Below are positions 16,481 to 24,431 of a DNA stretch of 55,307 bases, one piece after another. Location: assembly GCA_900548255.1 (NCBI GenBank), contig URKH01000004.1, forward strand, positions 1 through 55,307, written 5' to 3'. Below the pieces are notes generated by a model. The model saw nothing but the letters and a program-made list of their open reading frames with translations. It ran no database searches and was not told the DNA's origin. The DNA is from an uncultured Collinsella sp. Its GTDB lineage: Bacteria > Actinomycetota > Coriobacteriia > Coriobacteriales > Coriobacteriaceae. Position 1 is the stretch's first letter, and each line of letters opens with the position of its first letter. A program made the translations under genes and the position numbers.

Positions 16481-17287
16481 TTGAAGAGCCATCTGAACAT
16501 ATTGAGCCGTCTGCAGGGTGCCGGCGCCCTACCGTTTGCGGACGAATTGCTACCGTTTGCCGAGCGGGTGGCACGCGAGGCGCTCGAGGCATTGTCGCCA
16601 ACACGATGTGCCGGCTGCGAGCGCGCCGGTGCGCTTATTTGCCAAGACTGCCTGGCTGCGCTCACGCTCATCGACCCACGTCATAGCTGCACCCGATGCG
16701 GCGCCCCGTTTGGGGATTTGCTGTGCACTGAATGTTCGGTCGAGGGCACGTCCTCGGCAATGTCGGAGGCGCTCGACCGCTGCCTGGCGTGCGCCGTCTA
16801 CGCGCATCCGCTGCCGCGCATCATTAAAGCGTACAAGGATGCGGGCGAGCGACGTCTGGCTCCGTATCTGGCGGAGCTGCTTTACGACACCGCCCTGCAT
16901 GCCCAGGTCGTAGCGCCCGAACGCTTAGGAGGTGTGCTGTCCGGTGCGGATGCGGTGGTGTTTGTGCCTGCGACGGCGGCAGCGTTTCGGCGGCGTGGTT
17001 TTGATCATATGGAGGCTATTGCGCGCCCATTTTGCGAGCTGTCGGGTGTTCCCCTGCTCGATGCTCTCGTCAAGTACGGGCATGGCGACCAGCGCGAACT
17101 CGGTCGTGAGGAGCGCCGCGAGCGTGCCCAAGGCATGTACGAGACGGTTGAGGACGTGCACGGCCGCCGCCTGCTGCTGATCGATGACGTTATCACCACG
17201 GGCGCGACGATGGCCACGGCTTCGGCGGAACTCAAGCGCGCCGGCGCTGCGGCAGTCGATGGCCTCGCTATCGCACGTGTTTGGTAG
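16481..17287 (+). CDS. ComF-family phosphoribosyltransferase-like protein
   Basis: Relative of ComFC, required for DNA uptake in competent bacteria; the family has a PRTase fold. The 268-residue product has two zinc-knuckle pairs (CAGCERAG...CQDC and CTRCGAPFG...CTEC). A central domain follows, then the PRPP loop LLIDDVITTGATM near the end. The start codon is TTG at 16481 with GGGAGGG upstream inside a hairpin. No other competence gene is nearby. Confidence 0.85.
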   Translation: MKSHLNILSRLQGAGALPFADELLPFAERVAREALEALSPTRCAGCERAGALICQDCLAALTLIDPRHSCTRCGAPFGDLLCTECSVEGTSSAMSEALDRCLACAVYAHPLPRIIKAYKDAGERRLAPYLAELLYDTALHAQVVAPERLGGVLSGADAVVFVPATAAAFRRRGFDHMEAIARPFCELSGVPLLDALVKYGHGDQRELGREERRERAQGMYETVEDVHGRRLLLIDDVITTGATMATASAELKRAGAAAVDGLAIARVW

Positions 17288-17297
17288 GGGTGGTTTT

Positions 17298-18407
17298 GTG
17301 GCAGTGAAGATTGAGCGGCGCAACGAGCCGACAGGCGAACAGCTAGCGGCTTCCGTAATCCTAACAGGTGCCTCGGCGCTTCGCATGATGCGCGCCGAGC
17401 GCCGGCAGATGGGCTATATCAGCTGGAAGGACCTTAATCCCGATGAAGAGCGCCGTGTGCTGCGCACGTCGTCGCCCTCGACCGAGGATATCTATCTTCC
17501 TGACTTGGTGCGAATTGGAGCCAAAAGTGGCGAGGTGCAGGAAGATCTGTGCTTGTTGGTGGGATCTGCGGCGCAGCGCCGCCGCATGCCTGGCGTAGGC
17601 TGGTCCGTGTGTTCCGGGTTGCCCGCCGGCTCGATTCTAGAGGTGGAACCGGGGGTGTACAGCCTATCTCCCGAGGCCCTTTGTGTTGCCGTTGCGCGTG
17701 AGGTCGGCTGCATCCAGGCGTTTGCCCTGGCCCAGGAGCTGTGCTCTAAGATTTCACTGAGCGACCGCGGGAAGTATCTGCCTCCCTACACCTCGCCTGT
17801 TACGAATAAACTTGCAAAGGACAAGGACCAGCCAGCAGACGTGGGCTACTTTGAAGTCGAGCCGGTGCTGATGCCCGATCGTCTGGCAGATTACCTTGCG
17901 GCATGCAAGGGGAATGTGGCCAAACAGCTGCTGCGTCTGTGTCCCTATCTTTCGGAAAACCTGCTCTCGCCCATGGAGTGCATCATGCTCGCCCTGTTTT
18001 CGCTTCCGTTTTCCTATGGCGGGTTTGCCTGCGGACCTTTTAAGACCGACTACAAGATCGAGTTCGATGACCGTGCGCAGGCAATCTCGGGGATGCCCCA
18101 TGCAGTTTGCGATGCATATCAGGAGGCAGCCCGGTTTGACCTGGAATACAACGGTGAGCTGGGCCATTCCTCTCGGAGGGGACGTATCCATGATGAAAAG
18201 CGCAACACGGGCTTGATTACTATGGGAATCGAGGTCGCGACGGTCAACAACGAAATGCTCTGTGACATGGAAGCGATGGAAGCGCTCGCATGGCGCATGC
18301 ACCAGCGTATGCGAAAGCGGTACCGGAATCGTGTCGATGCCCGCAGGAAGAAGCAAGAGGCGTTGCTTAACACGCTGCGGGCGTGTTTTGGGCTTAAGCC
18401 GGTCTAA
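17298..18407 (+). CDS. Uncharacterised protein, possible restriction-endonuclease-like fold
   Basis: I do not recognise a named family. The roughly 369-residue soluble protein has a C-terminal region (about 285-335) reading FDLEYNGELGH...RIHDEKRNTGLITMGIEV. This resembles the E-x-D/G-x2-H...D-x2-R layout of Vsr/DUF559-type PD-(D/E)XK domains; that similarity is my inference. Codon use is less GC-biased than in its neighbours. GTG 17298 is preferred (TAGGGGTGG upstream); an in-frame ATG at 17184 would overlap comF by 100 bases. An inverted-repeat element follows. Confidence 0.65.
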   Translation: MAVKIERRNEPTGEQLAASVILTGASALRMMRAERRQMGYISWKDLNPDEERRVLRTSSPSTEDIYLPDLVRIGAKSGEVQEDLCLLVGSAAQRRRMPGVGWSVCSGLPAGSILEVEPGVYSLSPEALCVAVAREVGCIQAFALAQELCSKISLSDRGKYLPPYTSPVTNKLAKDKDQPADVGYFEVEPVLMPDRLADYLAACKGNVAKQLLRLCPYLSENLLSPMECIMLALFSLPFSYGGFACGPFKTDYKIEFDDRAQAISGMPHAVCDAYQEAARFDLEYNGELGHSSRRGRIHDEKRNTGLITMGIEVATVNNEMLCDMEAMEALAWRMHQRMRKRYRNRVDARRKKQEALLNTLRACFGLKPV

Positions 18408-18441
18408 TTCACGTCGAAAATAGGGGGTTAATCATATGCCC

Positions 18442-18658
18442 TGGCCAAAATATGGCAAATATGAGTACTGTCACTAAATCAGTAACAGCAAAATCAAGGA
18501 ATTTAGGACTCGGAGGCGTCATAAAGTAAGAAGATAATAAACAAATGTAGAATAACTAAGCATCAGGTTGGCGACACTGAGCGCAAAATCTGTCCGAGAG
18601 GCTAAAACTGCCTGTTACTAAATTGGTGACAGTACTCATATTTGCCATTTTTTGGCCA
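18442..18658. repeat. Inverted-repeat element A, copy 2 (217 bp)
   Basis: Left arm 18442-18488 and right arm 18612-18658 are about 47-bp near-perfect inverted copies, both containing CAAATATGAGTACTGTCAC and TGGCCAAAA or their complements. The 123-bp AT-rich centre encodes nothing evident. It is the better preserved copy of the element at 3862-4089 and lies in a 730-bp gene-free stretch. Confidence 0.85.
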
Positions 18659-18678
18659 CAGCACCCTAGGAAGGGTGC

Positions 18679-18707
18679 CCCGGAGCTCCCCATAGGGGAG
18701 CTCCGGG
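18679..18707. other. Perfect 13-bp hairpin without a T-run
   Basis: CCCGGAGCTCCCC-ATA-GGGGAGCTCCGGG. No T-run follows on either strand, so it is not a classical terminator. It resembles the hairpin at 20232-20265 in its CCCC-ATA-GGGG tip, hinting that the two are repeats of one family. Confidence 0.6.
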
Positions 18708-18779
18708 CTTCACAGGGGCACGAATAGCCCACTCCGACCTGCGAAATCTGTACTCGCGATGCGAATGACGCCCCTAACC

Positions 18780-18808
18780 TTAAACTTTAGCTTGAACTTA
18801 GCTATAAT
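18780..18808 (+). promoter_or_regulatory. Strong promoter with a roughly 325-nt leader upstream of the lipoprotein gene
   Basis: TTAAAC (18780-18785), a 17-bp spacer and a consensus TATAAT (18803-18808) predict a start near 18815. The coding region begins at 19140-19158, so about 325 nt of GC-rich, hairpin-prone RNA precede it. I cannot match it to tmRNA, RNase P RNA, SRP RNA, or the common riboswitches. Confidence 0.65.
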
Positions 18809-19139
18809 GCGCTACGTTCCTACCAGGCTGTGGTTGCGGACGGACGAAATGCCCGTCCTAGTCCAAGACAGACGCGGTCAAAGGGATCCACGTAAGCGAC
18901 CGCGTGCGCGCGGCGCGATCATGGCGCGTCCTAGATGTAAGCCGCACCGTCCGTTCTACTTTCTTTGGGGCAATACCGCCTCGCGGGCGAGCGGGCCAGT
19001 CGTGAAGGTGGCTGCGGCCTCCCGAGCAAACACCCCGGTGCGCAAGTGTGGGGTCAAATACCAGGTCAGCTGGTGGGAACAATCTGATATTCCGCGCATC
19101 GCACGGATCGTATACGACACAGAAGGCAGGGTAGTGGAC

Positions 19140-20165
19140 ATGGTGAGGGGCAGCTTGATGCACGCGGCTCGGTTAGGTGCTGGGACCGCAGCGGTCATCG
19201 CCGTTTTGGGTCTGAGCGGATGCGCGTTCAACCCGCTGTCTACGTTCACGACTCCCACGATCGACCAGATCGAGTACGAGACCGTCACGCCCACGGTGTC
19301 GGATGATGCCCTGTTCACCCCCGGTACCCTGACGGTCGCCCTCGATACTTCCGATGCGCCGCAGGCCATGCAGGACGCCGACGGCGAGCTCACGGGGTAT
19401 GCGGTTGACGCCGCCCGCGCCCTTGCAAGCCGCATGGGCCTTAAGGTCGCCTTTGTCGATGCGTCTTCGGCAGGTTCCGCGCTCGGCGACAAAAAGGCTG
19501 ATATCTTTATCGGCGAGATCAACTCCACGGACGGGGACGTTAGCTCGCTCGGCACCTGCCTGTACGATGCCGCTTCCGTGTTCGGTAAAACCAGCGATGG
19601 TGGGTCGCTAAGCGTTTCCACCGATACCCTTAACACGTCTACTCTGGGTGTCCAGATGTCCTCGGCCTCGCAGGAGGCGCTTGCTAAGCAGAGCATCGCC
19701 GCCAACCAAAAGACTTACTCCAACATCAACGAGTGCTTTGAGGCACTCGAGTCCGGCGAGGTCGACTATGTAATCTGCGACTCCACGGCCGGCGGCTACC
19801 TTGCACGCCTGATGAGCGAGGTCTCCTATGCCGGTTCGCTCGAGGCGCCCTCGACGCTTGGTGTTGCGGGCCTCTCGTCCAATGACGAACTGTGCCGTGC
19901 CGTGAGCGATGCCCTCGACGGTATTACGGCCGACGGCACGCTCGAGGCGGTCCACTCTGTCTGGTATGGCAGGATGCCCTACGACCTCACCACTAAGACG
20001 GTTTCGGGCGCTAACGTGCAGCCGGGTGACTCTGAGTCCAGTGAGACCACGTCTTCCGGCAGCGAGTCCTCCGATTCCAACAATGAGACCGCATCCTCCG
20101 AGGACAAATCGTCCAGCCAGGAAGGCACCATCACCGACGACGACATTAACAAACTTAATAGCTAG
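19140..20165 (+). CDS. Solute-binding lipoprotein of an ABC transporter (SBP_bac_3 family)
   Basis: Extracytoplasmic receptor probably for an amino acid or similar small polar solute. The signal peptide AARLGAGTAAVIAVLGLSGC ends in lipobox LSGC. The mature part shows the family pattern: GTLTVALDTSDAPQAM, a GYAVDAARALASRMGL segment, and IFIGEI. The last roughly 50 residues are Ser/Thr/Glu-rich and low in complexity. ATG 19140 and ATG 19158 are both possible; the second has the better ribosome site (GAGGGG). The frame runs open far upstream but that part looks non-coding. No permease or ATPase genes are adjacent, so it is an orphan. Confidence 0.82.
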   Translation: MVRGSLMHAARLGAGTAAVIAVLGLSGCAFNPLSTFTTPTIDQIEYETVTPTVSDDALFTPGTLTVALDTSDAPQAMQDADGELTGYAVDAARALASRMGLKVAFVDASSAGSALGDKKADIFIGEINSTDGDVSSLGTCLYDAASVFGKTSDGGSLSVSTDTLNTSTLGVQMSSASQEALAKQSIAANQKTYSNINECFEALESGEVDYVICDSTAGGYLARLMSEVSYAGSLEAPSTLGVAGLSSNDELCRAVSDALDGITADGTLEAVHSVWYGRMPYDLTTKTVSGANVQPGDSESSETTSSGSESSDSNNETASSEDKSSSQEGTITDDDINKLNS

Positions 20166-20231
20166 TTATTGCTAGGGGTGGTGTCTCCTATACGTTGGAA
20201 AGGACGCCTCTTCACGGTTTCAACACGCACT

Positions 20232-20265
20232 GCCGGGCTTCCCCAATAGGGGAGCCCGGCTTTTT
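20232..20265 (+). terminator. Rho-independent terminator of the lipoprotein gene
   Basis: GCCGGGCTTCCCC-AATA-GGGGAGCCCGGC followed by TTTTT, with one bulged base. The remaining bases up to 20482 show nothing recognisable. Confidence 0.88.
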
Positions 20266-20482
20266 CATCCCTATAAAACCAGCAGGTCAAAGCCAATTTT
20301 CGGGACCAAATACAAAGCCGTCGGCTCCCTTCCATAGCGCACTTTGCCACAGAAAAGTGCGAGACTTCGGTATGCGGTATCAAGCAGTCGTTATTCGGGT
20401 CTTTAGGAATCCGCGTGATTAAATGCACGGCAATGGGTACATAGCCAGTACAGTAAGTCCCCGAGGCAGATTGGAGCCACGT

Positions 20483-21067
20483 ATGGATATCAAGGTTTCT
20501 GGACGCAAGACGACGGTAACCGATGCTCTGCGTGCGCATGTGGATGAGAAGATCGGCGAGGCGCTCAAGGTTTTCGATATCGAGCCCATGACGGTCGACG
20601 TTGTACTTCGTTATGAGAAGAACCCCTCGAACCCCAACCCGGCAATCGTCGAGGTTACGGTTCGTGCCCGCGGTTCGGTAATTCGCGTTGCCGAGCACGG
20701 TGCAGATATGTACGCCGCCATCGACCTCTCTGCCGATAAGGTCACCCGCCAGCTGCGTAAGTTCAAGACCAAGGTCGTGGACAACCGCCAGGGCGGTGCC
20801 AGCGCCGCGGATGTCGCGCCGGTCGAGCGCGTCGAGGATCTGGCCGACCTGCTGCTGCCCGAGGAGGAGGACGACCTGCTCGTCCGCGAGAAGGTTATCG
20901 ACGTCACCCCGATGACTGAGGAGCAGGCGCTGGTGCAGACCGATTTGCTGGGCCACGACTTCTACGTGTTCGAGAACGCGACGACCGGTCTCATCAATGT
21001 GGTGTATCACCGTAAGAATGGTGGATATGGCATCATCAAGCCCCGCATCGAAACACTTGACGAGTAA
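20483..21067 (+). CDS. hpf: Ribosome hibernation promoting factor, long form
   Basis: Binds the small subunit and pairs ribosomes into inactive 100S dimers in stationary phase. Residues 1 to about 105 are the S30AE domain (MDIKVSGRKTTVTDALRAHV). A charged linker follows, and the C-terminal dimerisation domain (VIDVTPMTEEQALVQ...FYVFENATTG) marks the long form. The product has 194 residues. ATG 20483 has TTGGAG upstream; a longer in-frame start at 20423 lacks a ribosome site. A terminator follows. Confidence 0.93.
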   Translation: MDIKVSGRKTTVTDALRAHVDEKIGEALKVFDIEPMTVDVVLRYEKNPSNPNPAIVEVTVRARGSVIRVAEHGADMYAAIDLSADKVTRQLRKFKTKVVDNRQGGASAADVAPVERVEDLADLLLPEEEDDLLVREKVIDVTPMTEEQALVQTDLLGHDFYVFENATTGLINVVYHRKNGGYGIIKPRIETLDE

Positions 21068-21096
21068 AATACGTTAACTTGCATGAGTTAACGGTT

Positions 21097-21128
21097 GGCG
21101 GCCATCCCATGCGGGTGGCCGCCTTTTT
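21097..21128 (+). terminator. Rho-independent terminator of hpf
   Basis: GGCGGCCATCCC-ATGC-GGGTGGCCGCC followed by TTTTT. Confidence 0.92.
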
Positions 21129-21146
21129 ACGTAAGGAGTCGCTTTG

Positions 21147-22100
21147 ATGGACAAGGCCGCATCCGCCGGTCATTCGGACCGTTGCCGCATCGTCGTCGAT
21201 ACCTGCTGCGACTTTAGCCCCGAGGTCGCCGCGAACCTCGATGTCGATATCCTGGGTTTCCCCTTCATTATCGATGGCGAGGAGCGTACGGACGACATCT
21301 GGTCGAGCATGAGCCCTAAGGAGTTCTACGACCGCATGCGCGCCGGTGCCCGCGTGTCCACCTCGGCTGTGTCGCTCGGTCGCTATATCGAGTTCTTTAC
21401 CGAGTGCGCCAAAGAGGGTACGCCCACGGTCTACCTGTGCTTTACCTCGGCGCTGTCGTCGAGCTACAACTCCGCGTGCCAGGCGGCGGACGCCGTGCGC
21501 GCCGAGTATCCCAACTTTGAGCTGTACGTGGTCGACAACGCTCTGCCCTGCGCGACCGGCGAGCTCCTGGCGCTCGAGGCCGTGCGCCAGCGCTCGGCGG
21601 GACTGACTGCTAAGCAGCTGGTCGATTGGGCAAACGAGGCCAAGACCTACGTGCACGGTTACTTTACGCTCGAGAGCTTTGACGCGCTGGCTGCCGGCGG
21701 CCGCATTCCGCCCGCGGCGGCACAGCTCACGGCAAAGCTCGACGTCAAACCCGAGCTGTCCTACGACCTGGCCGGCTCGCTGTCGCTGATCGGCGTCAAC
21801 CGCGGTCGCAAGAAGGCGCTCAAGTCCATCCTCAAGTCGTTCCGCGAGAACTATGTGCCCGATCGCACCATGCCCATCGCCATTATGACGGCCGATGCCG
21901 AGAAGGACGGCGACTGGCTCGAAGCCGCCATCCGCAAGGAGGAGGGTTGCGCCGACGTCACGATCATTCGCAGCTCCGTCGGTCCTACCATCGGCTCGCA
22001 CGTGGGCCCCGGCATGGTGGCCTGCGCGTTTTGGGGTAAGAACCGCGCCGACAAGGCGTCGCTTTCCGACCGCATCGCCCGCCGCGTGCGCGGCCAGTAG
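21147..22100 (+). CDS. DegV-family fatty-acid-binding protein
   Basis: DegV proteins bind a fatty acid; several are FakB partners of the FakA kinase in acyl-phosphate formation. The 317-residue product has the family start IVVDTCCDFSPEVA, FPFIIDGEERTDD, and the binding-site motif RVSTSAVS. The ATG at 21147 has AAGGAG eight bases upstream. No fakA is adjacent. Confidence 0.9.
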   Translation: MDKAASAGHSDRCRIVVDTCCDFSPEVAANLDVDILGFPFIIDGEERTDDIWSSMSPKEFYDRMRAGARVSTSAVSLGRYIEFFTECAKEGTPTVYLCFTSALSSSYNSACQAADAVRAEYPNFELYVVDNALPCATGELLALEAVRQRSAGLTAKQLVDWANEAKTYVHGYFTLESFDALAAGGRIPPAAAQLTAKLDVKPELSYDLAGSLSLIGVNRGRKKALKSILKSFRENYVPDRTMPIAIMTADAEKDGDWLEAAIRKEEGCADVTIIRSSVGPTIGSHVGPGMVACAFWGKNRADKASLSDRIARRVRGQ

Positions 22101-22197
22101 GCAAGCGCTGCGTCCGTAATCGCCCTCGACTCACAGCCCAACGCTGGCACCGAGTATTCAACCTGGTAATAACACCCAACCCAAAAGGAAAGGTTTC

Positions 22198-23277
22198 ATG
22201 GCAAACAAGCTCTCCGTCGCATTCATCGGCACCGGAATCATGGGTGCCCCCATTGCCGGCCACATCCTGGATGCCGGCTATCCCGTCACGGTCAACAACC
22301 GCACTAAGTCCAAGGCCGCCGCGCTTATCGAGCGCGGTGCCGTTTGGGCCGATACGCCGGCAGATGCCGTGGCGAACGCCGACGTCGTCTTTACCATGGT
22401 GGGTTATCCCTCCGAGGTCGAGGAGCTCTACCTGGCGGGCGACGGCCTGCTCGCGTGCACTAAGCCCGGCGCGGTGCTGATCGACCTCACCACGAGCTCG
22501 CCCGAGCTCGCCCGTGACATTGCCGAGGCCGCCCAGGTTTCCGGCCGCATGGCGTTTGACTGCCCCGTCACCGGCGGCGAGTCTGGTGCTATCGCCGGCA
22601 CGCTCACGGCTATCGTGGGCGCCACCGAGAACGATATCGCCCCAGTCCGCGACATCCTTGCCACCTTTGCGGCCAACATCTGCTGCTTCGACGGCGCTGG
22701 CAAGGGCCAGGCTGCCAAGCTCGCCAACCAGGTGTCGCTGGGCGCCTGCATGGTCGGCATGGCAGACGCCATGGCATTTGCCGAGCTGAGCGGCCTTGAC
22801 CTGGAGAAGACCCGCCAGATGATCTTGGGCGGTACCGGCAAGTCCGGCGCCATGGAGAGCCTGGCTCCCAAGGCGCTCGACGGCGACTACAAGCCCGGTT
22901 TTATGGTCGAGCACTTCATTAAGGACCTGCGCCTGGCCCTTGCTTACGCCGACGACCGCGAGCTCGCGCTGCCCGGCGCCGACGTGGCCTTTACGCTCTA
23001 CGACATGCTCGACGCTATCGGTGGCGCCAAGCTGGGCACCCAGGCCATCACGGTCCTCTACAAGGAGGAGGCCGACGCCATCGCCGCCGGTCTGGACTGG
23101 TCGCAGTATCGTCCCGAGGAGCATGGCGCTCACGAGGAAGGTTGCGGTTGCGGCGAGCGCGGCGAGGACCATGAGTGCGGTTGTGGCCATCACCATGGCG
23201 AGGACCACGAGTGCTGCGGTGGCCACGGCCATGACGACGGCCACGAGTGCTGCTGCGGCCACCATCACGGGGAGTAG
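22198..23277 (+). CDS. 3-hydroxyisobutyrate dehydrogenase-family oxidoreductase with a Cys/His-rich metal-binding-like tail
   Basis: NAD(P)-dependent beta-hydroxyacid dehydrogenase. The Rossmann motif is FIGTGIMGAPIAGH (about 10-23), the substrate motif is DCPVTGGESGAIAG, and the catalytic lysine is in GQAAKLANQ. Substrate candidates are 3-hydroxyisobutyrate, tartronate semialdehyde or a succinic-semialdehyde relative. The enzyme should end near residue 300. Residues 307-359 instead form a tail with 13 His and 9 Cys in 53 positions, built from repeated DHEC-xCG-HHHGE units. Such a tail is not part of the family and suggests nickel, zinc or copper binding. AAAGGAAAGG precedes the ATG. The next gene starts five bases after the stop. 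Confidence 0.88.
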   Translation: MANKLSVAFIGTGIMGAPIAGHILDAGYPVTVNNRTKSKAAALIERGAVWADTPADAVANADVVFTMVGYPSEVEELYLAGDGLLACTKPGAVLIDLTTSSPELARDIAEAAQVSGRMAFDCPVTGGESGAIAGTLTAIVGATENDIAPVRDILATFAANICCFDGAGKGQAAKLANQVSLGACMVGMADAMAFAELSGLDLEKTRQMILGGTGKSGAMESLAPKALDGDYKPGFMVEHFIKDLRLALAYADDRELALPGADVAFTLYDMLDAIGGAKLGTQAITVLYKEEADAIAAGLDWSQYRPEEHGAHEEGCGCGERGEDHECGCGHHHGEDHECCGGHGHDDGHECCCGHHHGE

Positions 23278-23282
23278 CGCCT

Positions 23283-23711
23283 ATGAGCTGGACGTTCGTG
23301 GTGCTTGCGCTGGTGCTCTTTATCTTTGCAATCTACATTGGCTTTTTGTGCGGCCAGTGGGCCTGCGAAAAGCGCGTGATCACCAAGCGCGACTACTGGA
23401 TTGCCAACTTTGCGGGTGCGGCGGCAGTCGTCCTGCTGACCTGGGTGTTCTCGCTGTTCCCGCTGGTGCAGTTTGCGCCGATCGGCTGGCTCGGCGGCTT
23501 TATCGCAGGCCTTAAGATGAGCTTTGGCGAGTCCGTCGGTCCGTGGCGCAAGCACGACGAGGTCTTTAACGTCAACAAGGCTCATCGCGCCGCCGCCGAC
23601 GCGGGCGACGCCGAGGAGCGCCGCCGCGCACGTCGCAATGGCGCGGCCGACCGACAGCTCATCTCGGTCACCGATGAGAGCAAGGGTGCTGGCAAGCACG
23701 CTAAGAAATAG
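23283..23711 (+). CDS. Small membrane protein of unknown function
   Basis: A 142-residue protein with two hydrophobic helices (about 3-22 and 38-60), then a short amphipathic part and a basic, Ala/Arg-rich cytoplasmic tail ending KGAGKHAKK. No family recognised. It starts five bases after the dehydrogenase stop and 15 bases before the next gene, so these genes are probably co-transcribed. Confidence 0.78.
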   Translation: MSWTFVVLALVLFIFAIYIGFLCGQWACEKRVITKRDYWIANFAGAAAVVLLTWVFSLFPLVQFAPIGWLGGFIAGLKMSFGESVGPWRKHDEVFNVNKAHRAAADAGDAEERRRARRNGAADRQLISVTDESKGAGKHAKK

Positions 23712-23726
23712 TAAGAAGAGGTAACT

Positions 23727-24425
23727 ATGGCAGAAAATAAAGACGAACAGCTCACCGACGAGGAGCTGGCACAGCTCCAGCTGGCAGAGGAGAACGAGAA
23801 CGCCGTCGACCGTCTGGTCCAGGAGCTCGGCTGCCCCACGCGCCGCATCCGCCAGTTTGCCGCCCGCGTGCTGCATCTGCTTGCCGAGCGCGATCCGCAG
23901 CGCGTCGTGTCCTGCGTGCCCGCGCTGATCGAGGCGCTCGACCGCCCCGAGGCGCAGACCCGCTGGGAGGCCCTCGATGCCCTGACGGCGCTCGCCACCA
24001 CCTGCCCCGAGCAGCTGGGCGATGCCTTTGAGGGCGCCGAGACCGCGCTGTTCGACGAGATTTCCTCCACGCTGCGCTATGCCGCCTTCCGCCTGCTGTG
24101 CGTGTGGGGTGCCACGAGTGTCGAGCGTTCGCGCGAGGCTTGGCCCATCCTGGACGAGGCCATCCAGTGCTACCACGGCGACCTTGAGTATCGCGACATG
24201 CTCGGTTGCCTGTACGAGTTTTGCCAGGGCGAGATCGACGCCGAGGTTGCCGAGAAGCTTGCGCTGCGCCTTAAGTTCGATGCCGAGAACGGTAAGGGCA
24301 GCTATCTCAAGGCCCGTTCGAGCGAGATTTGCGAAATGCTTGTTAAACGTTTTGGCCTGGATCTCTCCAAAAAGAAGAAGCGTGCTAGCGTTAAAAAATC
24401 TGAGGCCGCCGAAGACGAGGAGTAA
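23727..24425 (+). CDS. HEAT-like helical repeat protein
   Basis: A 232-residue soluble protein. Its central helices (QFAARVLHLLAERDP, VPALIEALDRPEAQTRWEALDALTALA) read as HEAT-type repeats, a scaffold for protein binding. The C terminus is basic then acidic (KKKKRASVKK...EDEE). Function unknown. It is closely spaced with both neighbours (15 bp and 6 bp), in an operon with the dehydrogenases. Confidence 0.78.
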   Translation: MAENKDEQLTDEELAQLQLAEENENAVDRLVQELGCPTRRIRQFAARVLHLLAERDPQRVVSCVPALIEALDRPEAQTRWEALDALTALATTCPEQLGDAFEGAETALFDEISSTLRYAAFRLLCVWGATSVERSREAWPILDEAIQCYHGDLEYRDMLGCLYEFCQGEIDAEVAEKLALRLKFDAENGKGSYLKARSSEICEMLVKRFGLDLSKKKKRASVKKSEAAEDEE

Positions 24426-24431
24426 CAGATT

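Noticed and set aside
17184..17297. Longer start for the nuclease-like protein
   Set aside because: It would overlap comF by 100 bases with an Arg-rich segment; GTG 17298 has a ribosome site.
18759..19139. In-frame 127-codon N-terminal extension of the lipoprotein
   Set aside because: The peptide is Arg-rich and unlike a protein, and it would place the signal peptide internally. The lipobox requires a start at 19140 or 19158.
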